From Bacteroidota bacterium (lineage in GTDB: Bacteria > Bacteroidota > Bacteroidia > Bacteroidales > UBA10428), in NCBI GenBank assembly GCA_016699695.1, contig CP065006.1, positions 1 through 64,000 of the forward strand: a stretch of 64,000 nt of DNA, in the 5' to 3' direction. The position numbers and the translations under genes were made by a program. Within the stretch, counting starts at the first letter, position 1, and every line of letters begins with the position of its first letter. Below, one piece after another: positions 51,315 to 61,429 of this stretch. The notes under the pieces were generated by a model that searched no databases, had not been told where the DNA came from, and worked only from the letters and a program-made list of their open reading frames with translations.

Positions 51315-53987
51315 CTAAATGTATTTCGAAACCACTGCTACCAGGTCGTTCGAGCGAATAGGTTTGGCAAGGTATTCGGTAAATCCGGCCTTAAGTGCTT
51401 TTTCGCGGTCGGATAGCATGGCATAGGCTGTTTGTGCCACTACAGGCAGATTAGGGCGCATTTGCCGAATAGTTTCCAATGCGGTATAGCCATCCATGTT
51501 GGGCATTTTAATATCCATCAACACCAGACTAATGTTTTCGTTCAGGCTAACTTGTTCGATTGCCTCAACACCATCGTACACGTGTATTATCTGGCAATTG
51601 AGTTCTTTTAGTGCCACTTCAATAAACAGGTAATTAATTTCTTCGTCTTCTGCAACCAGTATCAGAGGCTTACCTGAACTGTCTGATACCGGCGTAACTT
51701 TGAAAGTGGTTTGCTCTACTGGCTCTTCATATACAGGATTGTAGGGCAGTGTAAAATAGAATTTCGAACCAGCACCATGCTCCGATTCCAACCAGATTTT
51801 CCCTCCCAATATTTCCACATTGCCCTTAGCAATGGTTAGACCAAGTCCGGTGCCACCATAAGCACGCGTGGCATCAGATTCAACCTGGTGAAACCGTTCG
51901 AAAATACGCTGGTGCCATTCGGGTGCAATTCCAATTCCGGTATCTTCCATATAAAATTCCAACGTCTCGTCCTTTAACTTATACCCCATCAATACATGAC
52001 CCTGATGGGTGAACTTAAGGGCGTTGCTTAAAAGGTTGGTTAAAATCTGGCTCAGTTTGGCTGAATCGGTATAGATTTGGCTCTGACGGTCGTTTAAATC
52101 TTTATAGTGCGAAATAACCAGGTTACGGTCGGCAGCCCTTTTATTGAATTTAAGAAATATATCCTGCATCAGTGCATTCAGGTTCACCTTTTCATTTACT
52201 ATTTCTATTTGCCCTGTTTCGAGCCTCGAGATGCTTAATATATCGTCGACAATGGACAATAGCTGATTCGAACTCTGGTTAATGACCTCAATGTAATAAC
52301 GCCTGTCGTCACTGTTAAGCTCATCGTTGTTTAGCAAGCCCGAAAAACCCAGTATACCATTTAAGGGTGTGCGTATTTCGTGCGACATGTTCTGAAGAAA
52401 TGCCGATTTTAGCTTATCGCTCTCCACAGCCTTTTCCTGGGAGCGTTTGAGTTCAACCTCAATTTTTTTACGTTCTGTAATGTTGTCAACGGTTACAAGT
52501 GCTTCTTTGGGTTCTTCGGCACGCAATAAGGTTGTTGACAATAGCAAATGGTATTCAGAATCGGATGAATGTAAGTTTACTTCTACCTTCAAATGCTCAG
52601 TTCCGTTAGTAAAAGTATCGTTAATGGTTTTACGGATCATACAATCTCTGCACTCAGACCCAGAATCGCATCCATGTTCGATATTCGATACATGAATACA
52701 TTTATAGGCCTGCCCAAAATTGGAATATCCGGTTTGTTGATTGATAAGATTTAATTCCTGCAGGCCCTTTTTATTAATCTGTAAAATTTCCTGCTTCTCA
52801 TTGACCAGCATCATAATTACCGGTGCTCCGTCGAAAACAGCCGACATGCGTTTTTCGCTTTCTACAAGTTTGATTTCTGAAAATTTCGTAGAAGTAATGT
52901 TGCGGCTAATCAACAAGAGGGCAGGTTCTCCATTGAAGGTAGTTTTTGCAATTACCCCGCTATACCAAAGAATGTTACCTTTTTTGTCAATCAGTCTGTT
53001 TTCGATAATGTCTGTTTGTGTTTTATCGCTCTGAAGCAGGTCGGTAATAGCTGACCTTATAAGCTCACGGTCTTCGGGTGGGTGAAGAATTATCTTGTTC
53101 TGCCTGTCGAGCAACTCATTCAGTGTATACCCGGTTTGATTTTCGAGCGATTTATTAGCAAAAAGAGGTAATCCATTAAAATCTATTACCATGATGATAT
53201 CCGGAAAAGATCCAACAAGGGTACCAAGGTTTTCTTCGGTTTCCTTGCTCCGGGCAATGTCTATGCCTATACCCAGAAAAAATTCACTATTTCCACTCAG
53301 GAAAGTGCAACCGGCCATCAGGTAAGGCCTTTTTTTCCCTTGTTTATTAACCAGATTTAACTCTATTTCAAGTGGATTGCCTCCAATTTTTGAATACAAT
53401 ACCTTGTTGGCTTTTTCCTGGTCTTCGCTTGCGATAAAGTCCGTGTATGGTCTACCGAAAAGTTCATCCACACTGTAGGTGCTTAACCTCTCAAAATTCT
53501 TGTTCCACTGAACAAGTTTAAATTCTGTACCTGTTTTTTGAAAAAGAAAAAATACACCCGGTAAACTATTGATGAGATTTTCGGAGAAATTGCGTTCATT
53601 TACCAATTCTTCCTTTGCCTTTACCAGCAAGGTTACATCTCTGAAAAAGGTTAAAATAAGATTATCCTTTATGCTAAAGGCTATTTCAACTATTCTGATA
53701 GTTTGATCTTTGCATTGTATTTGGTAAACTCCAGGCTCTTGAGCTGCACCAGTTTGAAGTGCATCTTCAATGGCAACTTTCCATCTCTTGTATGATTCTT
53801 CCCTGTAATTTTCATCGGGGTAGGCCACCGAAACCCATTTCTCCAGGTTAGGAATTTCGTTTTGGGTGTATCCAAAAAGACTGGTAAAACGATCGTTGAC
53901 AAAATGAATTCTTCCGTCGATATCGGCAATACCAATGGCTTCGGGCATCAGGTTAATCAGCAATTTATCGAAAACAGGTTCATTCAT
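51315..53987 (-). CDS. Hybrid sensor histidine kinase with multiple PAS domains and receiver
   Basis: Cytoplasmic kinase of 890 residues. It has about four PAS modules (starting near 10, 135, 255 and 375; for example EAIGIADIDGRIHFVNDRFT and PDIIMVIDFNGLPLFANKSL), the last with a Cys-containing insertion (CIHVSNIEHGCDSGSECRDC). HisKA follows (LQNMSHEIRTPLNGILGFSG, His near 533), then HATPase (NALKFTHQGHVL, GTGLGLTIAKG) and a C-terminal receiver domain (LVLMDIKMPNMDG, phospho-Asp near 824). The cysteine cluster could bind a metal or haem. No output gene is adjacent, so the phosphate probably goes to an unlinked phosphotransfer partner. Confidence 0.93.
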   Translation of the reverse strand: MNEPVFDKLLINLMPEAIGIADIDGRIHFVNDRFTSLFGYTQNEIPNLEKWVSVAYPDENYREESYKRWKVAIEDALQTGAAQEPGVYQIQCKDQTIRIVEIAFSIKDNLILTFFRDVTLLVKAKEELVNERNFSENLINSLPGVFFLFQKTGTEFKLVQWNKNFERLSTYSVDELFGRPYTDFIASEDQEKANKVLYSKIGGNPLEIELNLVNKQGKKRPYLMAGCTFLSGNSEFFLGIGIDIARSKETEENLGTLVGSFPDIIMVIDFNGLPLFANKSLENQTGYTLNELLDRQNKIILHPPEDRELIRSAITDLLQSDKTQTDIIENRLIDKKGNILWYSGVIAKTTFNGEPALLLISRNITSTKFSEIKLVESEKRMSAVFDGAPVIMMLVNEKQEILQINKKGLQELNLINQQTGYSNFGQAYKCIHVSNIEHGCDSGSECRDCMIRKTINDTFTNGTEHLKVEVNLHSSDSEYHLLLSTTLLRAEEPKEALVTVDNITERKKIEVELKRSQEKAVESDKLKSAFLQNMSHEIRTPLNGILGFSGLLNNDELNSDDRRYYIEVINQSSNQLLSIVDDILSISRLETGQIEIVNEKVNLNALMQDIFLKFNKRAADRNLVISHYKDLNDRQSQIYTDSAKLSQILTNLLSNALKFTHQGHVLMGYKLKDETLEFYMEDTGIGIAPEWHQRIFERFHQVESDATRAYGGTGLGLTIAKGNVEILGGKIWLESEHGAGSKFYFTLPYNPVYEEPVEQTTFKVTPVSDSSGKPLILVAEDEEINYLFIEVALKELNCQIIHVYDGVEAIEQVSLNENISLVLMDIKMPNMDGYTALETIRQMRPNLPVVAQTAYAMLSDREKALKAGFTEYLAKPIRSNDLVAVVSKYI

Positions 53988-54056
53988 TCAACACTAACGA
54001 TTTAAGCAGCATTAAGTTAATGAAATTCTAATTAAATAAGCTTTGTAAAACCGAAA

Positions 54057-54080
54057 AAAGCAGGTAAAATGACCTGCTTT
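54057..54080 (-). terminator. Terminator of purL
   Basis: AAAGCAGGT (54057-54065) and ACCTGCTTT (54072-54080), a perfect 9-base stem with a 6-base loop; on the minus strand it is followed by T-rich sequence. It lies 74 bases after the purL stop. Confidence 0.75.
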
Positions 54081-54153
54081 ATAAAAATATACATTAAATC
54101 CTGAATAAGCCTTGTCCGGTTCTATTAAATTAGAAACCAAAAATTCTAATAAT

Positions 54154-57100
54154 CTAGGCTTCTTTATGTTTTTTAATCCACTCGCGGGCATTTACAAAGG
54201 CCTCTATCCATGGTGATACTATTTCCGCTTTACGTCTTTCGGGATACCAAGCCCAGTTCCATGGGAAAATGGATCGCTCGAGATGGGGCATCATCACCAG
54301 GTGACGGCCATCGGCTGAATAAAGAGCTGCTGTATCGTAATGCGATCCGTTTGGATTTCCGGGATAATCTGAATGGGTAAACTGCATGGCAATATTGTAC
54401 TGATTTACAGGTAAATTAAGATTAAATTTTCCTTCGCCGTGTGCCACCCATACGCCTAATCTTGAACCGGAAAGTGAACCAAGCATGACCGATTTGTTCT
54501 GAGGAATATCAACCGAAAGGAAGATTGATTCGAACTTATGCGATTCGTTGTGGCTCATAAAGGGTTTCTCTTTCAACTCTGGTGCCACCAGGTTCAGTTC
54601 TATCATTAGCTGACAGCCATTGCATACCCCAAGACTGAGTGTATCGGGGCGGGCATAAAATTTATCAAGAGCCTCTTTGGCTTTTGGGTTATAAAGAAAT
54701 GCACCAGCCCATCCTTTGGCACTGCCCAATACATCGGAATTTGAGAATCCACCTACAAACACAATCATGTTTACCTCTTCAAGGGTCTCACGGCCACTTA
54801 TCAGGTCGGTCATGTGCACGTCTTTTACATCCATGCCTGCAAGGTACATGGCATAAGCCATTTCGCGGTCGCCATTTACGCCCTTCTCACGAATAATGGC
54901 TGCCTTTATTCCAGAAGGTGTTCTGCGTGCCATATCAATTCCATAGCGTTCTGGTTTGCCTTTAAAATCAGAAGGAAAATAGAATTCCAGTTCTTGTTCC
55001 TTATAATTTTCAAACCTCAACTTGGCCAAACCTGAAGCGGTTTGCCTGCTATCGAGCAGGTACGATGTGCGGTACCAGGTATCGCGCAAAGGGTCTATGT
55101 CGAGTGGCAGGCAAGTGTTACCGTTTGCTATGATAAAACGTCGGTCGGTATTCACCCGGCCAATCATATCGGCACGTACTCCGTGGTCATGCAGAAAGTC
55201 TAAGGTTTCAAATTCATTTTCAACCTGAATAAGCAGTCCGGGAGTTTCACTGAACAGGACTCTTACAGGATCTACCTCGCCTAGAATCGATAAATCGGCA
55301 TCAATGCCCGTATTGTTGCGGCAAAAACACATTTCGAGCATAGCAGTAATTAACCCGCCTGAAGAGATATCGTGTCCGGCCAGAATTTTATTCTCATGAA
55401 TCAATTGCTGCACGGCCTCAAAGGTCTGCTTGAAATAGGCCGAATCACGAATCTGAGGGTTGGTAGCACCCAGATAATTGCGTGTTTGTGCGAAACTGCT
55501 TCCACCAATCGGAAAACCTTCGTCTGACATGCTCACATAAATAATGGCAGATTGGGCAATGGGTTTGAGCACAGGTTCAATTACCCGGGTTATGTCGGCA
55601 ACTTCGGCAGTAGCTGAAATAATTACTGTTCCGGGTGCATACACAACTTCACCATCCGGATATTTTTGTGTCATCGACAGAGAATCTTTACCAGTGGGAA
55701 TATTAATACCCAAAGCAATGGCAAAATTGCTGGCTGCCTCTACTGCTGCGTACAAGCGGGCATCTTCTCCCTGATTTTTACAAGGCCACATCCAATTGGC
55801 ACTGAGCGAAACGGATTTTAATCCGTCTGGCAGCGGAGCCCAGATAATGTTCGTGAGAGCTTCGGCTATGGATAGCACCGAGCCGGCAGCCGGATCGATG
55901 AGCGCAGTAACCGGAGCATGACCAATGGCTGTAGCAATGCCCTTGTTGTTTCTGAAATCGAGCGCCGAAACGCCCAGATTATTTAAAGGTAACTGAACCG
56001 GACCGGCGGTCTGCTGTTTGGCCACTCTTCCTGTTACCGAACGGTCTACCTTGTTAGTTAACCAGTCTTTGCAGGCTACGGCTTCGAGCTGAAGTACTTG
56101 TTGGATGTATTCGGTAATTTTTTCTGCAGAATATGTCACTGCAGGATACGGATTGTGTAAAAGGCTATCGTTCAGTATAGTTTTTGGCGGATTTCCGAAC
56201 ATATCGCCCAATTGCAGGTCGATGGGTTTATTGCCTTCTTTGTCGATAAAACTAAACTGATGGTCGCCTGTGGTTTCGCCTACTACATAGATGGGGGCTC
56301 GTTCACGCTCAGCAATGCGCTTGAGAGTTTCGATGTCCTGCTCTTTCATCACCAGTCCCATGCGCTCCTGCGATTCGTTGCCGGCAATTTCTTTGGCCGA
56401 AAGGGTAGGGTCGCCAATGGGTAACTTGTCCATGTAAATGCGCCCGCCGGTAGCTTCCACCAACTCAGAAAGGCAGTTGAGGTGTCCTCCGGCGCCATGG
56501 TCGTGAATGGATACGATGGTGTTGTTGTCCGATTCGGCCATGGCACGAATGGCGTTGGTTACGCGTTTTTGCATTTCGGGGTTCGAGCGCTGCACCGCAT
56601 TGAGTTCAATGTCATTCTCGAATTCGCCGGTAGCTACCGAAGACACAGCACCTCCACCCATACCAATGCGGTAATTATCGCCACCTAACAATACAATTTT
56701 ATCGCCAATACCAGGGGTGCCTTTTTCGGTATCTTCCTTTTTTCCATAACCAATGCCTCCCGCCAGCATAATTACTTTATCGAAACCAAACTTTTTTGTC
56801 TGCTCGCTGTGTTCAAAGGTTAGCACGCTTCCGCAAATAAGGGGTTGACCAAATTTGTTGCCAAAATCGCTTGCTCCATTGGATGCTTTAATAAGAATCT
56901 GGGCGGGTGTCTGGTAAAGCCATTTGCGTTCTGCCATGCCTTTTTCCCATTCGCGCCCTTCTTCAAGGCGGGAATAGGAAGTCATGTACACGGCTGTACC
57001 TGCCAATGGAATAGCAGCTTTCCCGCCGGCTACCCGGTCGCGTATTTCGCCACCCGATCCGGTGGCTGCACCGTTAAATGGTTCAACAGTAGTGGGGAAG

Positions 57101-57849
57101 TTATGGGTTTCGGCCTTTAGCGAAATGATCGACTCTATATCTTTTAATACAAAATAGTCGGGTTTATCCTGAGTTGCAGGTGCAAATTGCTCGATAACGG
57201 GCCCTGAAAGAAAAGCACAATTGTCTTTGTAGGCCGATACCACTTTGTTGGGATTCCTGCGGGTGGTTAACTTAATAAGCTGAAAAAGTGTACTGGGCTT
57301 TTCAACTCCGTCGATCACAAAGGTGCCATTAAAGATTTTATGCCTGCAATGTTCTGAGTTCACTTGAGAAAAACCAAATATTTCGCTGTCGGTGAGGGGT
57401 CGGTTCAGTTTTTTACTCAGAATGTTCAGGTATTCAACTTCATCCGCACTTAGCGCAAGGCCTTCTTGTTTGTTATAGGCATCGATATCGTCAATGGCTA
57501 AAATAGGCTCGGGTTGCTTGCTAATGGTAAATAGCTGCTGGTTAAGCCCTTTGTAGATACGCTGCAGCATGGGGTCGTAATGGGGAGTTTCAGCCTTGGT
57601 GGCAAAATACTCTTCAATACGCCGTATCCCTGCAATGCCCATGTTTTGGGTAATCTCGACAGCATTGGTACTCCAGGGGCTTATCATTTCCTTGCGTGGA
57701 CCGATATAGGTGCCATCCAATTGCTCAGCCGAAAGATGAGCAGCACCGGAAAAAAGCCAGCAAAGTTTTTGAATGGTTAATGAATCTGGAAGTGAAGGGG
57801 TATCCACGGCAATTACATTGCCAGAATTGTTACGAAAGAAAGCGACCAT
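54154..57849 (-). CDS. purL: Phosphoribosylformylglycinamidine synthase (single-chain PurL)
   Basis: Purine-pathway enzyme of 1231 residues converting FGAR, glutamine and ATP to FGAM. It is the long, single-chain form: an N-terminal domain, two AIR-synthase-like halves (GFSQVNSEHCRHKIFNG, KAETHNFPTTVEPFNGAATG, PIGDPTLSAKEIAGNES, ILAGHDISSGGLITAMLEMC) and a C-terminal glutaminase domain. The glutaminase has its nucleophile Cys near 1076 (GVCNGCQLMIELN) and the His region VAHGEGKFNLN. Length and order match the E. coli-type PurL. It stands alone with its own terminator. No PurR site was identified. Confidence 0.97.
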   Translation of the reverse strand: MVAFFRNNSGNVIAVDTPSLPDSLTIQKLCWLFSGAAHLSAEQLDGTYIGPRKEMISPWSTNAVEITQNMGIAGIRRIEEYFATKAETPHYDPMLQRIYKGLNQQLFTISKQPEPILAIDDIDAYNKQEGLALSADEVEYLNILSKKLNRPLTDSEIFGFSQVNSEHCRHKIFNGTFVIDGVEKPSTLFQLIKLTTRRNPNKVVSAYKDNCAFLSGPVIEQFAPATQDKPDYFVLKDIESIISLKAETHNFPTTVEPFNGAATGSGGEIRDRVAGGKAAIPLAGTAVYMTSYSRLEEGREWEKGMAERKWLYQTPAQILIKASNGASDFGNKFGQPLICGSVLTFEHSEQTKKFGFDKVIMLAGGIGYGKKEDTEKGTPGIGDKIVLLGGDNYRIGMGGGAVSSVATGEFENDIELNAVQRSNPEMQKRVTNAIRAMAESDNNTIVSIHDHGAGGHLNCLSELVEATGGRIYMDKLPIGDPTLSAKEIAGNESQERMGLVMKEQDIETLKRIAERERAPIYVVGETTGDHQFSFIDKEGNKPIDLQLGDMFGNPPKTILNDSLLHNPYPAVTYSAEKITEYIQQVLQLEAVACKDWLTNKVDRSVTGRVAKQQTAGPVQLPLNNLGVSALDFRNNKGIATAIGHAPVTALIDPAAGSVLSIAEALTNIIWAPLPDGLKSVSLSANWMWPCKNQGEDARLYAAVEAASNFAIALGINIPTGKDSLSMTQKYPDGEVVYAPGTVIISATAEVADITRVIEPVLKPIAQSAIIYVSMSDEGFPIGGSSFAQTRNYLGATNPQIRDSAYFKQTFEAVQQLIHENKILAGHDISSGGLITAMLEMCFCRNNTGIDADLSILGEVDPVRVLFSETPGLLIQVENEFETLDFLHDHGVRADMIGRVNTDRRFIIANGNTCLPLDIDPLRDTWYRTSYLLDSRQTASGLAKLRFENYKEQELEFYFPSDFKGKPERYGIDMARRTPSGIKAAIIREKGVNGDREMAYAMYLAGMDVKDVHMTDLISGRETLEEVNMIVFVGGFSNSDVLGSAKGWAGAFLYNPKAKEALDKFYARPDTLSLGVCNGCQLMIELNLVAPELKEKPFMSHNESHKFESIFLSVDIPQNKSVMLGSLSGSRLGVWVAHGEGKFNLNLPVNQYNIAMQFTHSDYPGNPNGSHYDTAALYSADGRHLVMMPHLERSIFPWNWAWYPERRKAEIVSPWIEAFVNAREWIKKHKEA

Positions 57850-57973
57850 GCTATAAATATCAGGTTATTTAACTCGCTGCAAAAGTAGTAAATACCTGTA
57901 CGAATTTCGATGTTCAGAAGCGATATTTATGCACTATAATTTGTGGATAAACTTTCGGAATTATCTGTGCCTT

Positions 57974-59848
57974 TTATTTAAAACTTTTCATGGCAAGTCC
58001 ATAGGCTTTCATATAGAATTTTCCAAGTTTGTTCCAATCAAACTGCACCGAGGCTGCCTCTACTTTATTTCGCTGTGCTATTCGATCGCGCCGGCTTTGA
58101 CGAATAAATCTGAACATCATGTTGGCCAGATTTTCTGCCGCCTCGTAATAGCTTACATTTTTTCGTCGAATGAGGTATAAACCTGCCTTTTCGTGTTCGG
58201 GTATGTGGTTTGACACAAAGGACCCAAAGCCAGCCAGGTCGCTTGTAACAGAGGGAATACCACTTGCACTGCATTCAAGGGGTGTGTAGCCCCAGGGCTC
58301 GTAATAACTTGGAAAAATACCAAGGTGACAGCCCCTAATAAACTGGTAATACTCCATGTGAAAAAGAGGGTTGGAGGTGGAAATAAAATCGGGGTGATAG
58401 ACGATTTTTACTCTATCCTCTTTATGATTGAGCAAGCGGCTCATTTTTAAAAAATTCATAATAGGATCGCCGGCCTCATTGCTTAGGTTGTGGGTGATTA
58501 CTGCGGGCAGCCGGCGTGATTTCCACGACTGCACATTCTGCCTCAACAAAAGGTTGGTATAATCGTCGAGCAGGGAATTTAAGTCGGGCATTTTATAACC
58601 TTCTTCGTTAGAAGTTATGGAATTAAAAAGCTTTTTCGCCAGTTTATCATTCAACTGCTGACAATTGCGTTGTATTTCTTCGAGCATAGCCTTGTGCTGA
58701 AGTACATCGGGAATATAGCCGGTAACAGGGTTTTTGGTAATAAAAAACATTACCACCGTCATGTCCGAACGCGATTCTTTTAGTTTGTGGTTCAGGCGTG
58801 CAAGAGCTTCGAGAGTAAGGTCATATCCCTTATTCACGTATTCGAAACGGCCGGAGGTAAAGAAGTATAAGGTTTTATTTAAATCGAAAGAATAACTGTG
58901 GAAGAAATGCCCCATCACAAACTCGCTGATTTTGTCTTTGTAATGCATGTGCAGGTTCTGAAACTCGTGCAAAGCTTCGAAGCGATTGATGTTGAGCCCA
59001 TTGGGCAGGTAAATATCTGGCTCACGACCAAGAAGGTATTTGCATTCTTCACCAGTTATTTCGCTCACCGTGGTAAACACATGCGAGCCATGAGCAGCTG
59101 CACGTTCGATGTTTACCTGGGCTTCGATGTTAAAGTGTTTAGCTTCGTGGGCCCAGTTATAGATAGGGAGGTTATTGTAGAAATTGCTGTCGTTCATGGC
59201 CAGGTAACGCCCCAGCATGGTTGCATGGGTTGTAAAAACCACGCTTACAGGTAGGTTTTCGCGCCTTAACTCCGGAATGCATGATGCAGCCATCCATTCG
59301 TGAAAATGTGCGATAATCCGTTTCTGGTGACCAACCCTTCCCGAGAAAACACTTAAAAACTGGTGCACCTGATGACCAAACAGAAAAATCTGGTTCAGCA
59401 AATCATCGTGATCGGGTATGGAGATGTGGTGATGTTCCCACATCAGGTATTTTAAATTTCCAAGATAGGAATAGCTGGTCCTGTAGTCGAACAATACAAC
59501 CCTTGGCCGTCCTTCAATTAGCCAGGTACCATAAAAAACTCTATAGCCATGTTGGTTTAATTCATTTACTGCTTGTGCAACCGGATCGTCGGAATGGCTT
59601 ATGGGTTCGAACAATGCTGCTGCACTTTGTTCAAAATAAGGCCCAAGCAACACATAGTTATCATAATTCCAGTGCTCCAGTACGGTGGGTGCTTTAGATT
59701 TTATAACCGTATAAATACCACCAACCTGATTGCATACCTCCCATGCAATTTCAAACAAACAGGTGGTTTCCATCTCTTCGTCAGAAATACGCTTTACATA
59801 GGCACCCTTAGCTGCCTGCTGACGGATTACTTCTTTTCTGCTGCTCAT
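57974..59848 (-). CDS. Glycogen synthase, GT3-like
   Basis: Glycosyltransferase of 624 residues resembling eukaryotic-type glycogen synthases (GT3 family) found in Bacteroidota. Signature segments are FEIAWEVCNQVGGIYTVIKS at about 33-52, the RIIAHFHEWMAASCIPELRR region, FTSGRFEYVNKGYDLTLEAL in the second Rossmann fold, and SYYEPWGYTPLECSASGIP with the sugar-nucleotide-binding Glu. It elongates glycogen from UDP- or ADP-glucose. Bacteroidota of this group carry this type instead of, or beside, GlgA. It is not in an operon with other glycogen genes here; a 124-base gap separates it from purL. Confidence 0.92.
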   Translation of the reverse strand: MSSRKEVIRQQAAKGAYVKRISDEEMETTCLFEIAWEVCNQVGGIYTVIKSKAPTVLEHWNYDNYVLLGPYFEQSAAALFEPISHSDDPVAQAVNELNQHGYRVFYGTWLIEGRPRVVLFDYRTSYSYLGNLKYLMWEHHHISIPDHDDLLNQIFLFGHQVHQFLSVFSGRVGHQKRIIAHFHEWMAASCIPELRRENLPVSVVFTTHATMLGRYLAMNDSNFYNNLPIYNWAHEAKHFNIEAQVNIERAAAHGSHVFTTVSEITGEECKYLLGREPDIYLPNGLNINRFEALHEFQNLHMHYKDKISEFVMGHFFHSYSFDLNKTLYFFTSGRFEYVNKGYDLTLEALARLNHKLKESRSDMTVVMFFITKNPVTGYIPDVLQHKAMLEEIQRNCQQLNDKLAKKLFNSITSNEEGYKMPDLNSLLDDYTNLLLRQNVQSWKSRRLPAVITHNLSNEAGDPIMNFLKMSRLLNHKEDRVKIVYHPDFISTSNPLFHMEYYQFIRGCHLGIFPSYYEPWGYTPLECSASGIPSVTSDLAGFGSFVSNHIPEHEKAGLYLIRRKNVSYYEAAENLANMMFRFIRQSRRDRIAQRNKVEAASVQFDWNKLGKFYMKAYGLAMKSFK

Positions 59849-59921
59849 GTATTAAAAAAGGTTTCATTCGGAATTTAAATTACTAAATATTCCGGGTATT
59901 CTAATTGTTTTCAGGCAATTT

Positions 59922-61304
59922 TTAGAAAAATGTATTGGAAAAAGTAATAATGTCTTCCGGTGTACCTTCGCGAAGGTAATGTCTTAATATCTGCTGAATA
60001 TCGCTGTTATCGGAGTAAGAATGAATGCAATCAGGAAGCAGGGAAGGATCCTTTTCGTATTCCTGCCTGTCAAGATAGCCAAAACCTTTGTATTTTCCCT
60101 TCTCTACCATTACGGCAGCCAGTTCTTGCTCTGTGCGGCCTTTGTCGATGATAAAAAAGCTGTTATGCCTGAATCGGTGCATTTCAATTACCTCAGATGC
60201 CCGTCGATTGTAGTTTTCCGCACTTTCGATTCCAATACAGGCACCCCGGCAACAGCCAATTTCGTAATGAAAACAGGATCCCATGGTCTGATACAAGCCA
60301 CATAATTTTTGACAAAGCTCTTTGCTGTCCACCAGGCGCTGAAGGTACATCGAACCTGACATTTTGCTTGAGAAGCTATGCAAAACACCAGTCCGGTCCA
60401 AGCTGTGTTTGGAAATTTCGAAACGAATATAACCCGCTTCGTCAGTAAAGGTGTACAAGGCATAGCCCGAAATACTCCTTCGTTGAGCGCGGTTGTGTTT
60501 GGGTTTGTTTTGCTTGATCTCATGCGACTCACGCAACAAGGCCACCAACTCACAACCCGTAAGGTCATAATCGAGTGTGCTGATTTCGTTTCGCATATCG
60601 AATGCTTTCTTTGTAGAAACATTCCGAAAATGCGACAATATCCTTGAACGTATGTTATTGCTTTTGCCAATATAAATTAAATCGTTGTGCTCGTTGTAAA
60701 AATAATACACTCCGGCGCTTTCAGGCAGTGCTTTCAGTTGTGTAGGATCAAAGGAAGGATGCAAGTCTTTTTTTACTATGCCGGCCAGCGTGCTGAGTTC
60801 AATCTGGTCATTGTTTTTCTGCTGAAGCAATTTAAAAAGTTCTACAGTTGCCATAGCATCGCCAGCAGCACGGTGCCTTCCGGCAATGGCAATATTCAGG
60901 TCATAGCAAAGCTTACCCAAGCTGTAGGAACGGTGGCCAGGAATGATCTTCCTGCTAAGTTGAACGGTACAAAGTCTGTCGCGATGATACTCATAGCCAA
61001 GATTTTTAAATTCCTGACAAACAAAACCATAATCGAAGCTTACGTTATGTGCTACAAATATCATCGAATCGGTAATTTCAATTATCTTCCGCGCCAGTTC
61101 GTAAAACTTCGGTGCATCGGCCACCATGGCATTCGAGATTCCGGTTAATTGGGTAATGTGATAGGGTATCTGTCGCTCCGGATTGATGAGACTTACAAAT
61201 TCATCGACAATTTTCTCACCATCGTAAATAAAGACCGCTATCTCGGTAATCTTGTCATTAACCGGGCTACCACCAGTGGTTTCTATATCGATAATGGCGT
61301 ACAT
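59922..61304 (-). CDS. DnaQ-type exonuclease fused to GIY-YIG endonuclease
   Basis: Nuclease of about 460 residues from the ATG at 61304 (MYAIIDIETTGG). The N-terminal DEDD exonuclease domain (1-170) has D6/E8 in the first motif, HNVSFDYGFV as the second and HRAAGDAMATVEL as the third. The GIY-YIG domain (about 205-285: GVYYFYNEHNDLIYIGKSNN) is like that of UvrC/Cho, and a C-terminal extension resembles UvrC's Cys-containing region (CCRGACIGIES). Such fusions combine 3'-5' exonuclease with structure-specific incision and may act in repair. The longer in-frame start at 61346 adds a hydrophobic leader not typical of the family. Confidence 0.88.
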   Translation of the reverse strand: MYAIIDIETTGGSPVNDKITEIAVFIYDGEKIVDEFVSLINPERQIPYHITQLTGISNAMVADAPKFYELARKIIEITDSMIFVAHNVSFDYGFVCQEFKNLGYEYHRDRLCTVQLSRKIIPGHRSYSLGKLCYDLNIAIAGRHRAAGDAMATVELFKLLQQKNNDQIELSTLAGIVKKDLHPSFDPTQLKALPESAGVYYFYNEHNDLIYIGKSNNIRSRILSHFRNVSTKKAFDMRNEISTLDYDLTGCELVALLRESHEIKQNKPKHNRAQRRSISGYALYTFTDEAGYIRFEISKHSLDRTGVLHSFSSKMSGSMYLQRLVDSKELCQKLCGLYQTMGSCFHYEIGCCRGACIGIESAENYNRRASEVIEMHRFRHNSFFIIDKGRTEQELAAVMVEKGKYKGFGYLDRQEYEKDPSLLPDCIHSYSDNSDIQQILRHYLREGTPEDIITFSNTFF

Positions 61305-61365
61305 CACAGCAGTCAAAATTAGCAAAGTCGCAATATGCAAGAGCAATTTTTAATCAACAAAAAAA

Positions 61366-61386
61366 GCACCTGCGCAAGGCAGGTGC
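61366..61386 (-). terminator. Terminator of the glycosylphosphotransferase gene
   Basis: GCACCTGC (61366-61373) and GCAGGTGC (61379-61386), a perfect 8-base stem with a 5-base loop; on the minus strand it is followed by a run of seven T (61365 to 61359). Confidence 0.8.
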
Positions 61387-61429
61387 TTTCAGACTTAAAT
61401 TGTAAAAAATCAAATAATTATCAAACAAC

